Below, piece after piece: positions 9,551 to 17,065 of a stretch of DNA of 64,000 bases (position 1 is the stretch's first letter; every line of letters starts with the position of its first letter). The notes under the pieces were generated by a model. It had not been told where the DNA came from. It did no database searches and saw only the letters and a program-made list of their open reading frames with translations. The position numbers and the translations under genes were made by a program. This stretch comes from CAYGYG01 sp964354155 (lineage in GTDB: Bacteria; Hydrothermota; Tepidihabitantia; SM23-42; CAYGYG01), in assembly GCA_964354155.1 (NCBI GenBank), contig CAYGYG010000001.1, forward strand, positions 62,001 through 126,000, given 5' to 3'.

Positions 9551-11365
9551 TTACTTCAGGATGTCTTTATAGCCGTCAAGGACCAGCTTGTAGTAACGCA
9601 GCGCTTGGTCTTCGTCGCCCATCTCGCGATAGAGATCCCCGAGTTCTTCGTAGAGACTGATGACCAGGTTGAGATCAACCTCTTTACCCTGGTCGGTCTT
9701 GCTCCTAACCAATTCCATCGCCTGGTTGAGATACTCGACCGCATTCGGCCACCCGTTGCGCTGCCGGACCGCCCGGGCGCAGTTCTGGAGGGCGGGCACG
9801 GCCTTATCGATTTCTTCAGCCTGGAGAAGATGGAAGGCGATATGCTCTTCATAACCGGTGAGCTTTTGGAAAAACTGAGCCAGCTTGTTGTGGGCCGACT
9901 TCTTGTTCTCGACCATTTCATAGAACCGGCGATGAATAACGGCGTGACTAAAGCGGTAGTGGCCGTATTTCCGCTCGAGGAAACCCAGCTCAACGGCTTT
10001 TTCGAGAGTCGGAAAGAACTCTTTGCCCCCGCTGAGCGCGCTGACAAGCTCAACGTTGATTTCCATGCCCAAAAGGCACGCCTGCTGGAGCGTGTCCTGT
10101 TCGGGCGCATCAAGCAGGGCGATGCGGCGGTCAATGATCCAGGCAAGGTCGCTGAAGGGCAGAGGTCCCGCGGGCGGGACGGCCTCATCGGCAAAGACCT
10201 TGTAGAGAGAAGTGGCGTTGGTCTCCTCATAGAGGCGCAGGTACTGATAGAGATGCAGCGGTGTGGTCGATGATACGTTTATCTCTTCGGCGATGAACTG
10301 GCGGAACAGGAAGTCCTCTTCCTCACGCTTCAAGGGCAAGACTTCGAGGGCGTGGCCGTCGTCCTTAATCCGGGGACGAAACTCGGAAGTGACAACAAAG
10401 AGAATCTTCTCGTCGTGAATGTTGCCGACAAGGGCGCGAAAGAGATTCATCGAGGCCGTATCAATGTGGTCGATGTCCTCGATGACCACGATCAGCCCCT
10501 TGTCCCACGACTCGCGAATCAGCAGATCCCGAATCGTGGTGTTGAACATGCCTTCTTTCATCTTCATGCTCAGCTTCGAAACGATGCCGTCGGCTTCGCC
10601 CACGCCGAAGACCTCGGCCAGGATGTAAAATCCGGTTGCGATATCGCTGACGTCGAGCGCCTTGATCTTCTGCTCGATTTTCTTGTGGACCGCCTCGGCA
10701 TTGTCGCCGGCTTCGATCTGGAGCATGCGGCAGAGGATTTCCAGGAAAGGTCCGAACGTGAGATGGGGAATGAAGTTGTAGCAATTGCCGGTTATGAAAC
10801 GAACCTGGGGATACCGGTCCCGAAACTGATTGAGCAGATTGGTCTTGCCGATGCCTTCCGGTCCGAAGATTTCAACCAGGTTTGTTTTACCGGCCAGGAC
10901 ATTCGACATTATCGCGTCGAGCTGTCTCAGTTCGGTCTCGCGGGGGATAACGGGAAAACGATTCTTGGGTTTGAGCTCGTAGTCCTTTTTCAGCGTGTCG
11001 ATCGAATAGACCAGGAGCTGTGTCTTCATGCCGTCCATCGACAGCATCCCCATGCTGGTGATTTCGATCCAGTCCATCAGGGGCGGGATGATCTCTTCGG
11101 CAAGCAGGATTTCTCCCGGCTGGGCAATCTTGGCGAAGCCTTTGGACAGCCCGGCGAACTGCGAAATGCCGCCACTCGATTTTTCGAAGTTCTTGGTCAG
11201 ACTGTGCAGGACCTTGGCCGCGGCGTTGACGTCGTCGAACGAGAACGTGATGATTTCGCTTTCCGTTTCGAATACCGTACCCCCGTACGAACGGACGAAG
11301 TCGAGCATCCGGTTGAACCCCGTCAAGGAACGGTCCCTCAGCATGACCGAGACGAAACAATCCAT
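9551..11365 (-). CDS. AAA ATPase with cyclase-like N-terminal domain and TPR-like tail
   Basis: 604 aa, soluble. Residues 1-125 (MDCFVSVMLRDRSLTGFNRM...) look like a degenerate class III nucleotidyl-cyclase fold: SYGGTVFETESEIITFSF resembles the 'GG.....GD...F' strand pair and the tail QLLVYSID the domain end. The metal-binding aspartates are not evident. Residues 140-450 form an AAA/STAND-type ATPase with Walker A GPEGIGKT (168-175) and Walker B LIVVIEDIDHID. The C-terminus is helical and TPR-like (EELGDLYREMGDEDQALRYY). This order is known from adenylate-cyclase/ATPase sensor-regulators. The start at 11365 was chosen because it lies 2 nt after the cdd stop. Role unknown; its place between cdd and lptD gives no clear clue. 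Confidence 0.7.
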   Translation of the reverse strand: MDCFVSVMLRDRSLTGFNRMLDFVRSYGGTVFETESEIITFSFDDVNAAAKVLHSLTKNFEKSSGGISQFAGLSKGFAKIAQPGEILLAEEIIPPLMDWIEITSMGMLSMDGMKTQLLVYSIDTLKKDYELKPKNRFPVIPRETELRQLDAIMSNVLAGKTNLVEIFGPEGIGKTNLLNQFRDRYPQVRFITGNCYNFIPHLTFGPFLEILCRMLQIEAGDNAEAVHKKIEQKIKALDVSDIATGFYILAEVFGVGEADGIVSKLSMKMKEGMFNTTIRDLLIRESWDKGLIVVIEDIDHIDTASMNLFRALVGNIHDEKILFVVTSEFRPRIKDDGHALEVLPLKREEEDFLFRQFIAEEINVSSTTPLHLYQYLRLYEETNATSLYKVFADEAVPPAGPLPFSDLAWIIDRRIALLDAPEQDTLQQACLLGMEINVELVSALSGGKEFFPTLEKAVELGFLERKYGHYRFSHAVIHRRFYEMVENKKSAHNKLAQFFQKLTGYEEHIAFHLLQAEEIDKAVPALQNCARAVRQRNGWPNAVEYLNQAMELVRSKTDQGKEVDLNLVISLYEELGDLYREMGDEDQALRYYKLVLDGYKDILK

Positions 11366-11367
11366 TT

Positions 11368-11781
11368 TCACCGGTGCCTTGGCTGCAACCGGAACGGCTG
11401 TGGGAGAAGCGCCGCCAGCGGGTACATTTTGAACTGATCCTGGGGCCCCAGGGTGAAGATCACGGTTTCGGGTGAGAACTCGCCGATGACTTGAAGACAT
11501 GCGCCGCAGGGCATGATGAAATCGACCTCCTTCGAATAGAGAACCAGGGCGCGAAATCTGGTGTTGCCTTCAGCCACCGCCCGGTAAACGGCTACGCGCT
11601 CAGCGCACATTGTCAATCCGTAGGAGGAATTCTCGATATTGGCCCCGGTATATATTTTGCCCCCCCTGGCGTAGAGTGCCGCCCCGACTGATATTTTCGA
11701 ATAGGGCGCGTAGGCGAAGCGCACCGCACTCTTAGCCTTTTCAATTAACTTTAGATATTTCCTGGAGGAAGCTTTTTCCAT
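11368..11781 (-). CDS. cdd: cytidine deaminase
   Basis: Deaminates cytidine and deoxycytidine in pyrimidine salvage. 137 aa, the usual size of the tetrameric form. The zinc site is intact: TMCAERVAV supplies the Cys-Ala-Glu triad (C, catalytic E) and MPCGACLQV the other two cysteines. N-terminal YAPYSKISVGAAL and ANIENSSYGL are family signatures, and the C-terminus YPLAALLPQPF is typical. Its start lies 41 nt inside the end of deoB, so the two salvage genes are coupled. Confidence 0.95.
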   Translation of the reverse strand: MEKASSRKYLKLIEKAKSAVRFAYAPYSKISVGAALYARGGKIYTGANIENSSYGLTMCAERVAVYRAVAEGNTRFRALVLYSKEVDFIMPCGACLQVIGEFSPETVIFTLGPQDQFKMYPLAALLPQPFRLQPRHR

Positions 11782-12919
11782 TTTTTAGTCCGGGAATGTC
11801 CAAATACGCGGCGGCGGTTCGGGCAAGATCGGCAAACGATTGCCGTAGACCGAGATTGACGCCGGCCTTGAACTTCCTACCGAAGGTGAGCAAGGGTACG
11901 TATTCCCGCGAGTGGTCGGTCGACGGGGTGGTCGGATCGCAACCGTGGTCCGCGGTAATAAACACCAGATCGTCTTCGGCGAACTTGTCGATGAGCCGGC
12001 CCATCCGGTCATCGAAGTCGATGAGCCCTTGATAGAACGCGGCAATATCATTACGGTGTCCCCAATCCATGTCAAATTGAACCAGGTTCGCGATGATGAT
12101 GCCCGGCGGCGCACTGTCAACCGCCCGCGCCAGCTCGTTCATGCATTCGGCGTTGACTACACCGTGGATCGAACGCGTATACCCGCGGTGGCTGAAAAGA
12201 TCATCGACCTTGCCGATCGCCAGCACTTCATATCCGCGGGCCAAGGCCAAGTCGAGCAGCGTGGATTCGGGCGGCGGGATCGAGTAGTCCTTGCGCTCGG
12301 GCGTGCGTTGGAACGATCCGGGCCGTCCGATGAAAGGCCGTGCAATCACCCGGCCGACATTGTATTCATCATCGAGCAAGGCGCGTACGATTGTGCACCA
12401 GCGGTACAGCTCGCCCAAAGAGACGACCTCTTTGTGGGCGGCGACCTGGAAGACGCTGTCGGCCGAGGTATAGACGATCGGGTATCCCGTCTTCATGTGC
12501 TCAGCACCAAGACGTTCGATTATTTCAGTGCCCGATGCCGCGACATTTCCGAGTGTCTTGCGGCCGATCTTTCTTTCGACGTCCTTGATCAATTCTGACG
12601 GGAAACCGTCGGGGAAGGTGGCAAACGGCCGTTCGAGGATCACACCGCAAAGTTCCCAGTGCCCGCTGGTCGAGTCTTTGCCGGGTGAAAGCTCGGCCAT
12701 CCGCCCGAAAGAAGCGTCGGCATCTTGACAGGGTCTCACCCCGGGGATGTCGGCAATTTTACCCAGGCCGAGGCGTTCCATGGTGGGTAGTCTCAGCCCA
12801 CCCAGGGCACGGGCGAGGTTGCCCAGCGTGTCACTGCCTTCATCGTGATACTGGGGTGCATCAGGCAGTGCGCCGACCCCAACGCCGTCAAGAATGATGA
12901 TAATGACCCGTTTCCCCAT
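11741..12919 (-). CDS. deoB: phosphopentomutase
   Basis: Interconverts (deoxy)ribose 1- and 5-phosphate in nucleoside catabolism. 392 aa, the usual length. Starts MGKRVIIIILDGVGVGALPD, with the metal-binding Asp of the alkaline-phosphatase superfamily in ILDGVGVG. The GSDTLGN loop carries the phosphorylated Thr, and later metal ligands are in DMDWGHRND and FITADHGCDPTTPSTDHSRE. The ATG at 12919 was chosen over an open frame extending to 13096, because the homologous core begins here and a candidate promoter sits just upstream. First gene of the salvage operon with cdd. Confidence 0.95.
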   Translation of the reverse strand: MGKRVIIIILDGVGVGALPDAPQYHDEGSDTLGNLARALGGLRLPTMERLGLGKIADIPGVRPCQDADASFGRMAELSPGKDSTSGHWELCGVILERPFATFPDGFPSELIKDVERKIGRKTLGNVAASGTEIIERLGAEHMKTGYPIVYTSADSVFQVAAHKEVVSLGELYRWCTIVRALLDDEYNVGRVIARPFIGRPGSFQRTPERKDYSIPPPESTLLDLALARGYEVLAIGKVDDLFSHRGYTRSIHGVVNAECMNELARAVDSAPPGIIIANLVQFDMDWGHRNDIAAFYQGLIDFDDRMGRLIDKFAEDDLVFITADHGCDPTTPSTDHSREYVPLLTFGRKFKAGVNLGLRQSFADLARTAAAYLDIPGLKNGKSFLQEISKVN

Positions 12920-12926
12920 GTTATCA

Positions 12927-12954
12927 ATACTAATCAAAAACGCATTGCAGTAAA
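12927..12954 (-). promoter_or_regulatory. candidate promoter of deoB, possibly leaderless
   Basis: Minus strand TTTACT (12949-12954), 16-nt spacer, TAGTAT (12927-12932). Only 7 nt separate it from the deoB ATG and no Shine-Dalgarno is visible. Transcription would start at or next to the start codon. Each hexamer matches the consensus at 4 of 6 bases, so this is moderate evidence. Confidence 0.4.
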
Positions 12955-13236
12955 GAGAAATCTTGGAATCCTTGGAGATATACGCCGAGGCGGCGTCGAT
13001 TACCCCTCGAAATACTCGGGGCGCACACGACAGCGCAGTGATAGATGACTGAGCTCCCTCGCCCGCCATGACGAGCGGTGGGCTCGGGACGCACACGGCA
13101 GCGGATTACGGTGATAGGGCAGCCACCCAACAGTGAGAAAGATAGGATGGCGCTTGAGGGGGTGGGTCAGATGGACTTGCCGTTCCCCGCGAAGACCGGT
13201 GTGGGTGCAGCCCTACAGAAGCGTACCCGGCGGCCC

Positions 13237-13265
13237 TTGACAAGTCCGGTTTTAGCCGGTATAAT
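13237..13265 (+). promoter_or_regulatory. promoter upstream of the nucleotidyltransferase cassette
   Basis: TTGACA (13237-13242), 17-nt spacer, TATAAT (13260-13265): perfect consensus. The first likely start codon is 210 nt downstream, with a palindromic repeat between, so the transcript would have a long leader. Confidence 0.65.
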
Positions 13266-13324
13266 CTCCATAAGATTGCGCATATGCCGTCAAGACAACT
13301 ACCGATGTCGGCGAGAGTAGTTGA

Positions 13325-13425
13325 CAAATGGAGATTCTTCGGACTTCTGGGGAAGCCCTCATAATGACAGTCGGCACCGTCATTCTGAGTCCGCCTTAGC
13401 CGGACGAACAATCCGATTCAGTCCG
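13325..13425. repeat. palindromic repeat, GAGATTCTTCG...TCAGAATGAC type (family A)
   Basis: Begins GGAGATTCTTCGGACTTC and contains GTCATTCTGAGTCCGCC followed by GGACGAACAATCC, which pair as inverted arms. A related copy is at 16900-16990 (GAGATTCTTCGTCCCGC, GGACTCAGAATGAC). Confidence 0.55.
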
Positions 13426-13475
13426 CCGGTGTGAAGGAACTATGGCCGAAGTCAGGAATATCAAGGAGATGCCAC

Positions 13476-13682
13476 TTGTCTCTCAATAAAGCCAGAACCA
13501 ATGTTCTTACGCCCAAAGTAAAGGATCCGGTTCGAGCGGCCGCCGAGTATGGAATTGACATCACGCTATTGCGGGACAGGCTGATGCTGACGCCGACTCA
13601 GCGGCTTGAAAAGCATCAGCAGATGCTCGAATTTGTCGAAGAACTGCAAAAGGCAGCCAGGAGAAGACGTGACAAGAGTTAA
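13476..13682 (+). CDS. small protein upstream of nucleotidyltransferase (antitoxin-like partner)
   Basis: 68 aa, no signal or membrane segment. The TTG start at 13476 is preferred because AAGGAGAT lies 5 nt upstream; a GTG at 13431 would give 83 aa but has no ribosome site. The sequence has DPVRAAAEYGIDITLLRDRL, then LTPTQRLEKHQQMLEFVEEL and a basic tail (RRRRDKS). Short proteins of this style ('GID...LL...L..TP..R') are often found directly before DUF6036/AbiEii-like nucleotidyltransferases. Overlaps the next gene by 14 nt. Function as an antitoxin is inference from position. Confidence 0.6.
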   Translation: MSLNKARTNVLTPKVKDPVRAAAEYGIDITLLRDRLMLTPTQRLEKHQQMLEFVEELQKAARRRRDKS

Positions 13683-14157
13683 AGACCTGATATCACAATT
13701 GAAGCAACGCGATGTCCGCTTCATTCTCATCGGCGGGCAGGCCGCGGTGGCTCAAGGCTCGGCATACTTGACGGCTGATGTCGATATCTGCTATTCCCGG
13801 GACCGTGAGAACCTGGCAAACATTGTGAGGGCCATTGCTCCATACCGGCCGCGTCTCAGGGGTGTGGAGGAGAACCTGCCTTTTGTTTTTGATCTGTCGA
13901 CGCTGGAGTCTGGTCTCAATTTCACTCTGACCACGGATGCCGGTGACATCGACCTCGTAGGCGAGGTCACGGGCCTCGGCAATTATGAGAAGGTCAGCCA
14001 GTATTCCGAAACACTGCAGATTTATGAATTGGCCTGCCAGGTGTTGACTCTGGAGGGATTGATCAAGTCAAAGAAGGCACTCCGCCGACCGAAAGATCTC
14101 GGCGTGATCAAGGAGTTGGAGGCGCTCTTGGCAATGAAAAACCGCAAGGGGAGATAG
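13669..14157 (+). CDS. nucleotidyltransferase-fold protein (toxin-like, DUF6036/AbiEii style)
   Basis: 162 aa, cytoplasmic. The GTG start follows GGAGAAG and overlaps the upstream small gene. The pol-beta-type NTase signature is present: FILIGGQAAVAQGSAYLTAD runs into DVDICY, giving the GG...G motif and the paired catalytic acids D37 and D39. A further DIDLV strand near residue 105 supplies the third acid. The C-terminus (LTLEGLIKSKKALRRPKDL) matches the helix seen after the core in AbiEii-like proteins. Together with the small partner it looks like a type II or IV toxin-antitoxin pair; a housekeeping NTase cannot be excluded. Confidence 0.7.
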   Translation: MTRVKDLISQLKQRDVRFILIGGQAAVAQGSAYLTADVDICYSRDRENLANIVRAIAPYRPRLRGVEENLPFVFDLSTLESGLNFTLTTDAGDIDLVGEVTGLGNYEKVSQYSETLQIYELACQVLTLEGLIKSKKALRRPKDLGVIKELEALLAMKNRKGR

Positions 14158-14214
14158 GTAGTCCTTCGGTCAACAAACACCGAACCGGAAATCGACTGAA
14201 CCGGACATCCACCT

Positions 14215-14250
14215 ACTTAGGGACTTTGCCAATTGGCTAATTGCCTAAGT
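14215..14250. repeat. imperfect palindrome centred on CCAATTGG (family E)
   Basis: A 36-nt imperfect palindrome, ACTTAG at the left and CTAAGT at the right, followed by GGAT. It is a degraded relative of the perfect palindrome at 30192-30223, which shares the centre and the CCTAAGTGGA flank. Confidence 0.6.
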
Positions 14251-14345
14251 GGATATTTTCGTGGCCGACCGTCTTGGCGCTTTCAAACTTAAGCAATTGG
14301 TTAAATATGAAAATGTGTCGGTAGGAATGCCCCTTCTGGATTCCG

Positions 14346-15155
14346 TCAAACCGGCTTCCGGGCCTTCAGGGAGAAGAGCAGGGGGATCGTCTCCCTCCCG
14401 TCCTTGAACCGATACCAGCCGTCCGGGCCCTTCTCCTGGAAAGGGTAGTGGGGATAGCAACCGAAGGGGTACTCATTGAACTGCTCGATCGCGAGCCCGG
14501 CCCGGATCAGGGAATTCAGGATGTCGCTCAGGTTGTGGGTCCACTCGTATGACGGCATTCCGACCTTCTGAGCAGGGTCCGCATAGGCCCCGTCATCCTC
14601 CCATTTCATCGGCTTGTCCTTGTGGAAATAGGAGTACCTGACGATCATCTCCTTGGTGTTCCGCTCGTTCTCGAAGACATGATTTACGGGATGGTCCTCA
14701 GCAATGTAAAACAGACCGCCGGGCTTGAGGTAACGAGCGATCAGCCCGGCCCAGGGCTTAAGGTCCGGGAGCCAGCATAGGACCCCGTAGGAGGTGAACA
14801 CGATGTCGAAACGGTCCTCCAGCACACCGGGCAGGTCGTAGAGGTTCGATTCGATGAAACGGGCCGGGATGGAAAGCTCCGCGCTCAATTCGCGCGCCAG
14901 GCGGATGGCCTCGGGCGAGAAGTCTACACCGGTGACCTTGGCCCCGAGCCTGGCCCAGGATAAGGTGTCCAGGCCGAAATGGCATTGAAGATGTAGCATG
15001 CTTCTGCCCCGCACGTCGCCGATTTCCCGCAGTTCAAGCGGCTTCAGGGACGTCTTGCCAGCCCGGAAACCCTTCAGGTCGTAGGACTGCGATCCGGCGT
15101 TTATCTTTGTGAGCCGATCCCAAAGGTCGCGGTTGGACTCAAGATAGGAATCCAT
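14346..15155 (-). CDS. class I SAM-dependent methyltransferase
   Basis: 269 aa, soluble, Methyltransf_11/25-like. SAM motif I is SMLHLQCHFGLDTLSWA (about residues 52-68), less glycine-rich than usual. Motif II acidic residue is in VTGVDFSPEAI, and motif III/IV in DIVFTSYGVLCWLPDL. KPGGLFYIAEDHPVNH closes the core. The C-terminus (SYEWTHNLSDILNSLIRAGL, then EYPFGCYPHYPFQEKGPDGW) is shared by a family of uncharacterised methyltransferases. Directly downstream (4 nt) of a second methyltransferase. Substrate not predictable. Confidence 0.8.
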   Translation of the reverse strand: MDSYLESNRDLWDRLTKINAGSQSYDLKGFRAGKTSLKPLELREIGDVRGRSMLHLQCHFGLDTLSWARLGAKVTGVDFSPEAIRLARELSAELSIPARFIESNLYDLPGVLEDRFDIVFTSYGVLCWLPDLKPWAGLIARYLKPGGLFYIAEDHPVNHVFENERNTKEMIVRYSYFHKDKPMKWEDDGAYADPAQKVGMPSYEWTHNLSDILNSLIRAGLAIEQFNEYPFGCYPHYPFQEKGPDGWYRFKDGRETIPLLFSLKARKPV

Positions 15156-15159
15156 GTCC

Positions 15160-15978
15160 TTACTTCTTTTGTACTTGCCGTGGACGCTCAGCGACTACGA
15201 TGTTGCGCTCGACTTCCGGGGCGGGGGACTTGGGCGGGAGGGAGAGGTCTTTGCTGGAATAGCTTGCCAGATACTTCAATCCGGCCTTCTTAATCATCCC
15301 GCGCATCTCGGGGACAGTGTAACAGCGGATCACCTCGTCCGCATGATAGCCCGGCTCAGGCCTGGGCCTGATCAGGGTCCCGTCCTCCTTGATGAGGAAG
15401 ATCCGGGAGCGATAGGTCTTGGTCTCGGCGTCAAACCAAACCTCGGACAGCTCCCATCCGTTTTCGATCTCGGACCAGGTCTGCTCACGCTTGCTTTGCT
15501 GTTTCGGGGATAGGTACATGATGAATGTCTTGCCCCCGGGCTTGAGGGCCCCATGGATGGAGCACAAAAGCTGTTGATCCCCTTTGTCCATGAAGAAGCC
15601 GAAGGTCCCGCTCAGCAGGAGACAGCCATCGAACTCCGCCCGGTATCTGATCTTGCGCATGTCACGGGCTAGGAAAAGCCCTTTCAATCCTTCTTTCTTG
15701 AACTGTCGCTTGGCGAAGTCGATGAGGGAAGGGGCGACATCCCAGCCGACTATTTCGTAGCCTCTTTGAGCGAAGACCTTGGCCTGATCACCCCCACCAC
15801 ACCCAAGGTCGAGAATGCGTTCCCCGGGATGCAGTTTGCAGGCAGCCTCGATGAAATCCACCAGTTGGCGGTCCCACTTGAAGATCCCCGGGAGGCGGTG
15901 CCGGAGGTCAATCCTCCAGTAGGTCGCCCAGAAGTCATTCCAGGATTTCTCAATGACCTTGAGCGTCGTCCCCTTCAT
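15160..15978 (-). CDS. class I SAM-dependent methyltransferase
   Basis: 272 aa. Start supported by GGAGAAGG 6 nt upstream. Motif I is clear: RILDLGCGGGDQAKVFAQRG (about 54-73), followed by EIVGWDVAPSLIDFAKRQF and, later, LKPGGKTFIMYLSP. Despite the shared fold it is not a close duplicate of the neighbouring methyltransferase at 14346-15155. The two probably form one transcript and may act on the same pathway; neither has a diagnostic substrate domain. Confidence 0.82.
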   Translation of the reverse strand: MKGTTLKVIEKSWNDFWATYWRIDLRHRLPGIFKWDRQLVDFIEAACKLHPGERILDLGCGGGDQAKVFAQRGYEIVGWDVAPSLIDFAKRQFKKEGLKGLFLARDMRKIRYRAEFDGCLLLSGTFGFFMDKGDQQLLCSIHGALKPGGKTFIMYLSPKQQSKREQTWSEIENGWELSEVWFDAETKTYRSRIFLIKEDGTLIRPRPEPGYHADEVIRCYTVPEMRGMIKKAGLKYLASYSSKDLSLPPKSPAPEVERNIVVAERPRQVQKK

Positions 15979-16054
15979 ATCTTGCCTTCTCCCGAACTCT
16001 CGGTCGCGGGCCCGTCCCCGTGAAACCTGTCGTCGGTGCGTTGGCGGGTGTCGT

Positions 16055-16828
16055 TTAACTCCACTTGGGCGGGCGTTTTTCCAGGAAAGCCTTCATGCCT
16101 TCTTTCGACTCGGCAAGCGAGAAGAGGATGCTGAAGGCTTCCATTTCGTAGGAGTTGCCCGTATTCAAACTGGCATCGATGCCCCGGTTGAGCACGGTCT
16201 TGGCCAGCTTGACCGCGGTCGGGCCGACATCGACAATCTTCTTGGCCATTGCTTTGGCTTCGTTGAGCAGTTCCTCGGGTGTCGTCACCTTGTTGACCAA
16301 GCCGATCCGGAGCGCTTCATTGGCATCGATCAAGTCGCCGGTGAAGATCAGCTCCTTAGCTTTACCCAGCCCGACTAGCCGCGCCAGACGCTGAGTACCG
16401 GCATGGCCCGGTATCAGGCCCAGCTTCACCTCAGGTTGGCCGAACTTGGCCTTATCCGAAGCGATTCTAATGTCACAGGCCATGGCGATTTCGCAACCGG
16501 AGCCCAGCGCAAAACCGTTGACCGCGGCGATCACCGGTTTTTCCATGTTCTCCATGAAGCCAAGCACGCGCTGTCCAATCTGGCTGTATTCGCGGGCCTT
16601 GAGCGAATCCATTTCGGCAAGCCTCGAGATGTCCGACCCGGAGACGAAGGATTTGCCTTCGCCGGTCAGAACGATCACTCTGACGCTGGCATCGCCGTTC
16701 AATTCGTGAAGCAAGACCTCGAGTTCCAGAATCGTCTCGATGTTCACCGCGTTCAGCACCTGGGGCCGGTTGAATTTGACAACGGCCAATCCGGCCTCTT
16801 TCTCAACCAGTAGATTCTTGTATTCCAT
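16055..16828 (-). CDS. enoyl-CoA hydratase/crotonase
   Basis: Hydrates trans-2-enoyl-CoA (for example crotonyl-CoA) in the cytoplasm. 257 aa, the normal crotonase length. Oxyanion-hole segment SGSDISRLAEM and NGFALGSGCEIAMACD carry the first catalytic Glu. FGQPEVKLGLIPGHAGTQRL carries the second Glu and the PG.GGTQRL-type motif. The C-terminus ends FLEKRPPKWS, as in many crotonases. The start at 16828 follows GGAGGTC; a longer frame to 16924 runs into a repeat and is rejected. It pairs functionally with the 3-hydroxyacyl-CoA dehydrogenase at the left edge. Confidence 0.93.
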   Translation of the reverse strand: MEYKNLLVEKEAGLAVVKFNRPQVLNAVNIETILELEVLLHELNGDASVRVIVLTGEGKSFVSGSDISRLAEMDSLKAREYSQIGQRVLGFMENMEKPVIAAVNGFALGSGCEIAMACDIRIASDKAKFGQPEVKLGLIPGHAGTQRLARLVGLGKAKELIFTGDLIDANEALRIGLVNKVTTPEELLNEAKAMAKKIVDVGPTAVKLAKTVLNRGIDASLNTGNSYEMEAFSILFSLAESKEGMKAFLEKRPPKWS

Positions 16829-16899
16829 AAGACCTCCAATGGGATGAAGACCCAAGAGAAAAACAAAAATACCTAATGATTTCGGCATGACTGTCTTGA

Positions 16900-16990
16900 T
16901 GAATAGAGATTCTTCGTCCCGCAAAGCGGGACTCAGAATGACACTCCCGCTTCACATTCTGAACGAAATCACCTCTGTGTCCCGTGGGGG
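16900..16990. repeat. palindromic repeat (family A)
   Basis: Second copy of the GAGATTCTTCG...GACTCAGAATGAC motif, with an inner hairpin GTCCCGC AAA GCGGGAC. Lies in the 237-nt gap between the crotonase and CoA-transferase genes; nothing else is recognisable there. Confidence 0.55.
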
Positions 16991-17065
16991 GAAGCATTTG
17001 ATCCTATTCATTTCGATAAACGAATTAATGCCGAGATCAATAAAAACCAAAAACTTGGACGACGG

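Larger units (their letters stand above)
12955..13475. other. intergenic region between deoB and the nucleotidyltransferase cassette
   Basis: No convincing gene. It holds an approximate direct repeat (GCGCACACGACAGCG near 13020 and ACGCACACGGCAGCG near 13090), the promoter at 13237-13265, and a palindromic repeat at 13325-13425. Short open frames here lack ribosome sites and family resemblance. Confidence 0.5.
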
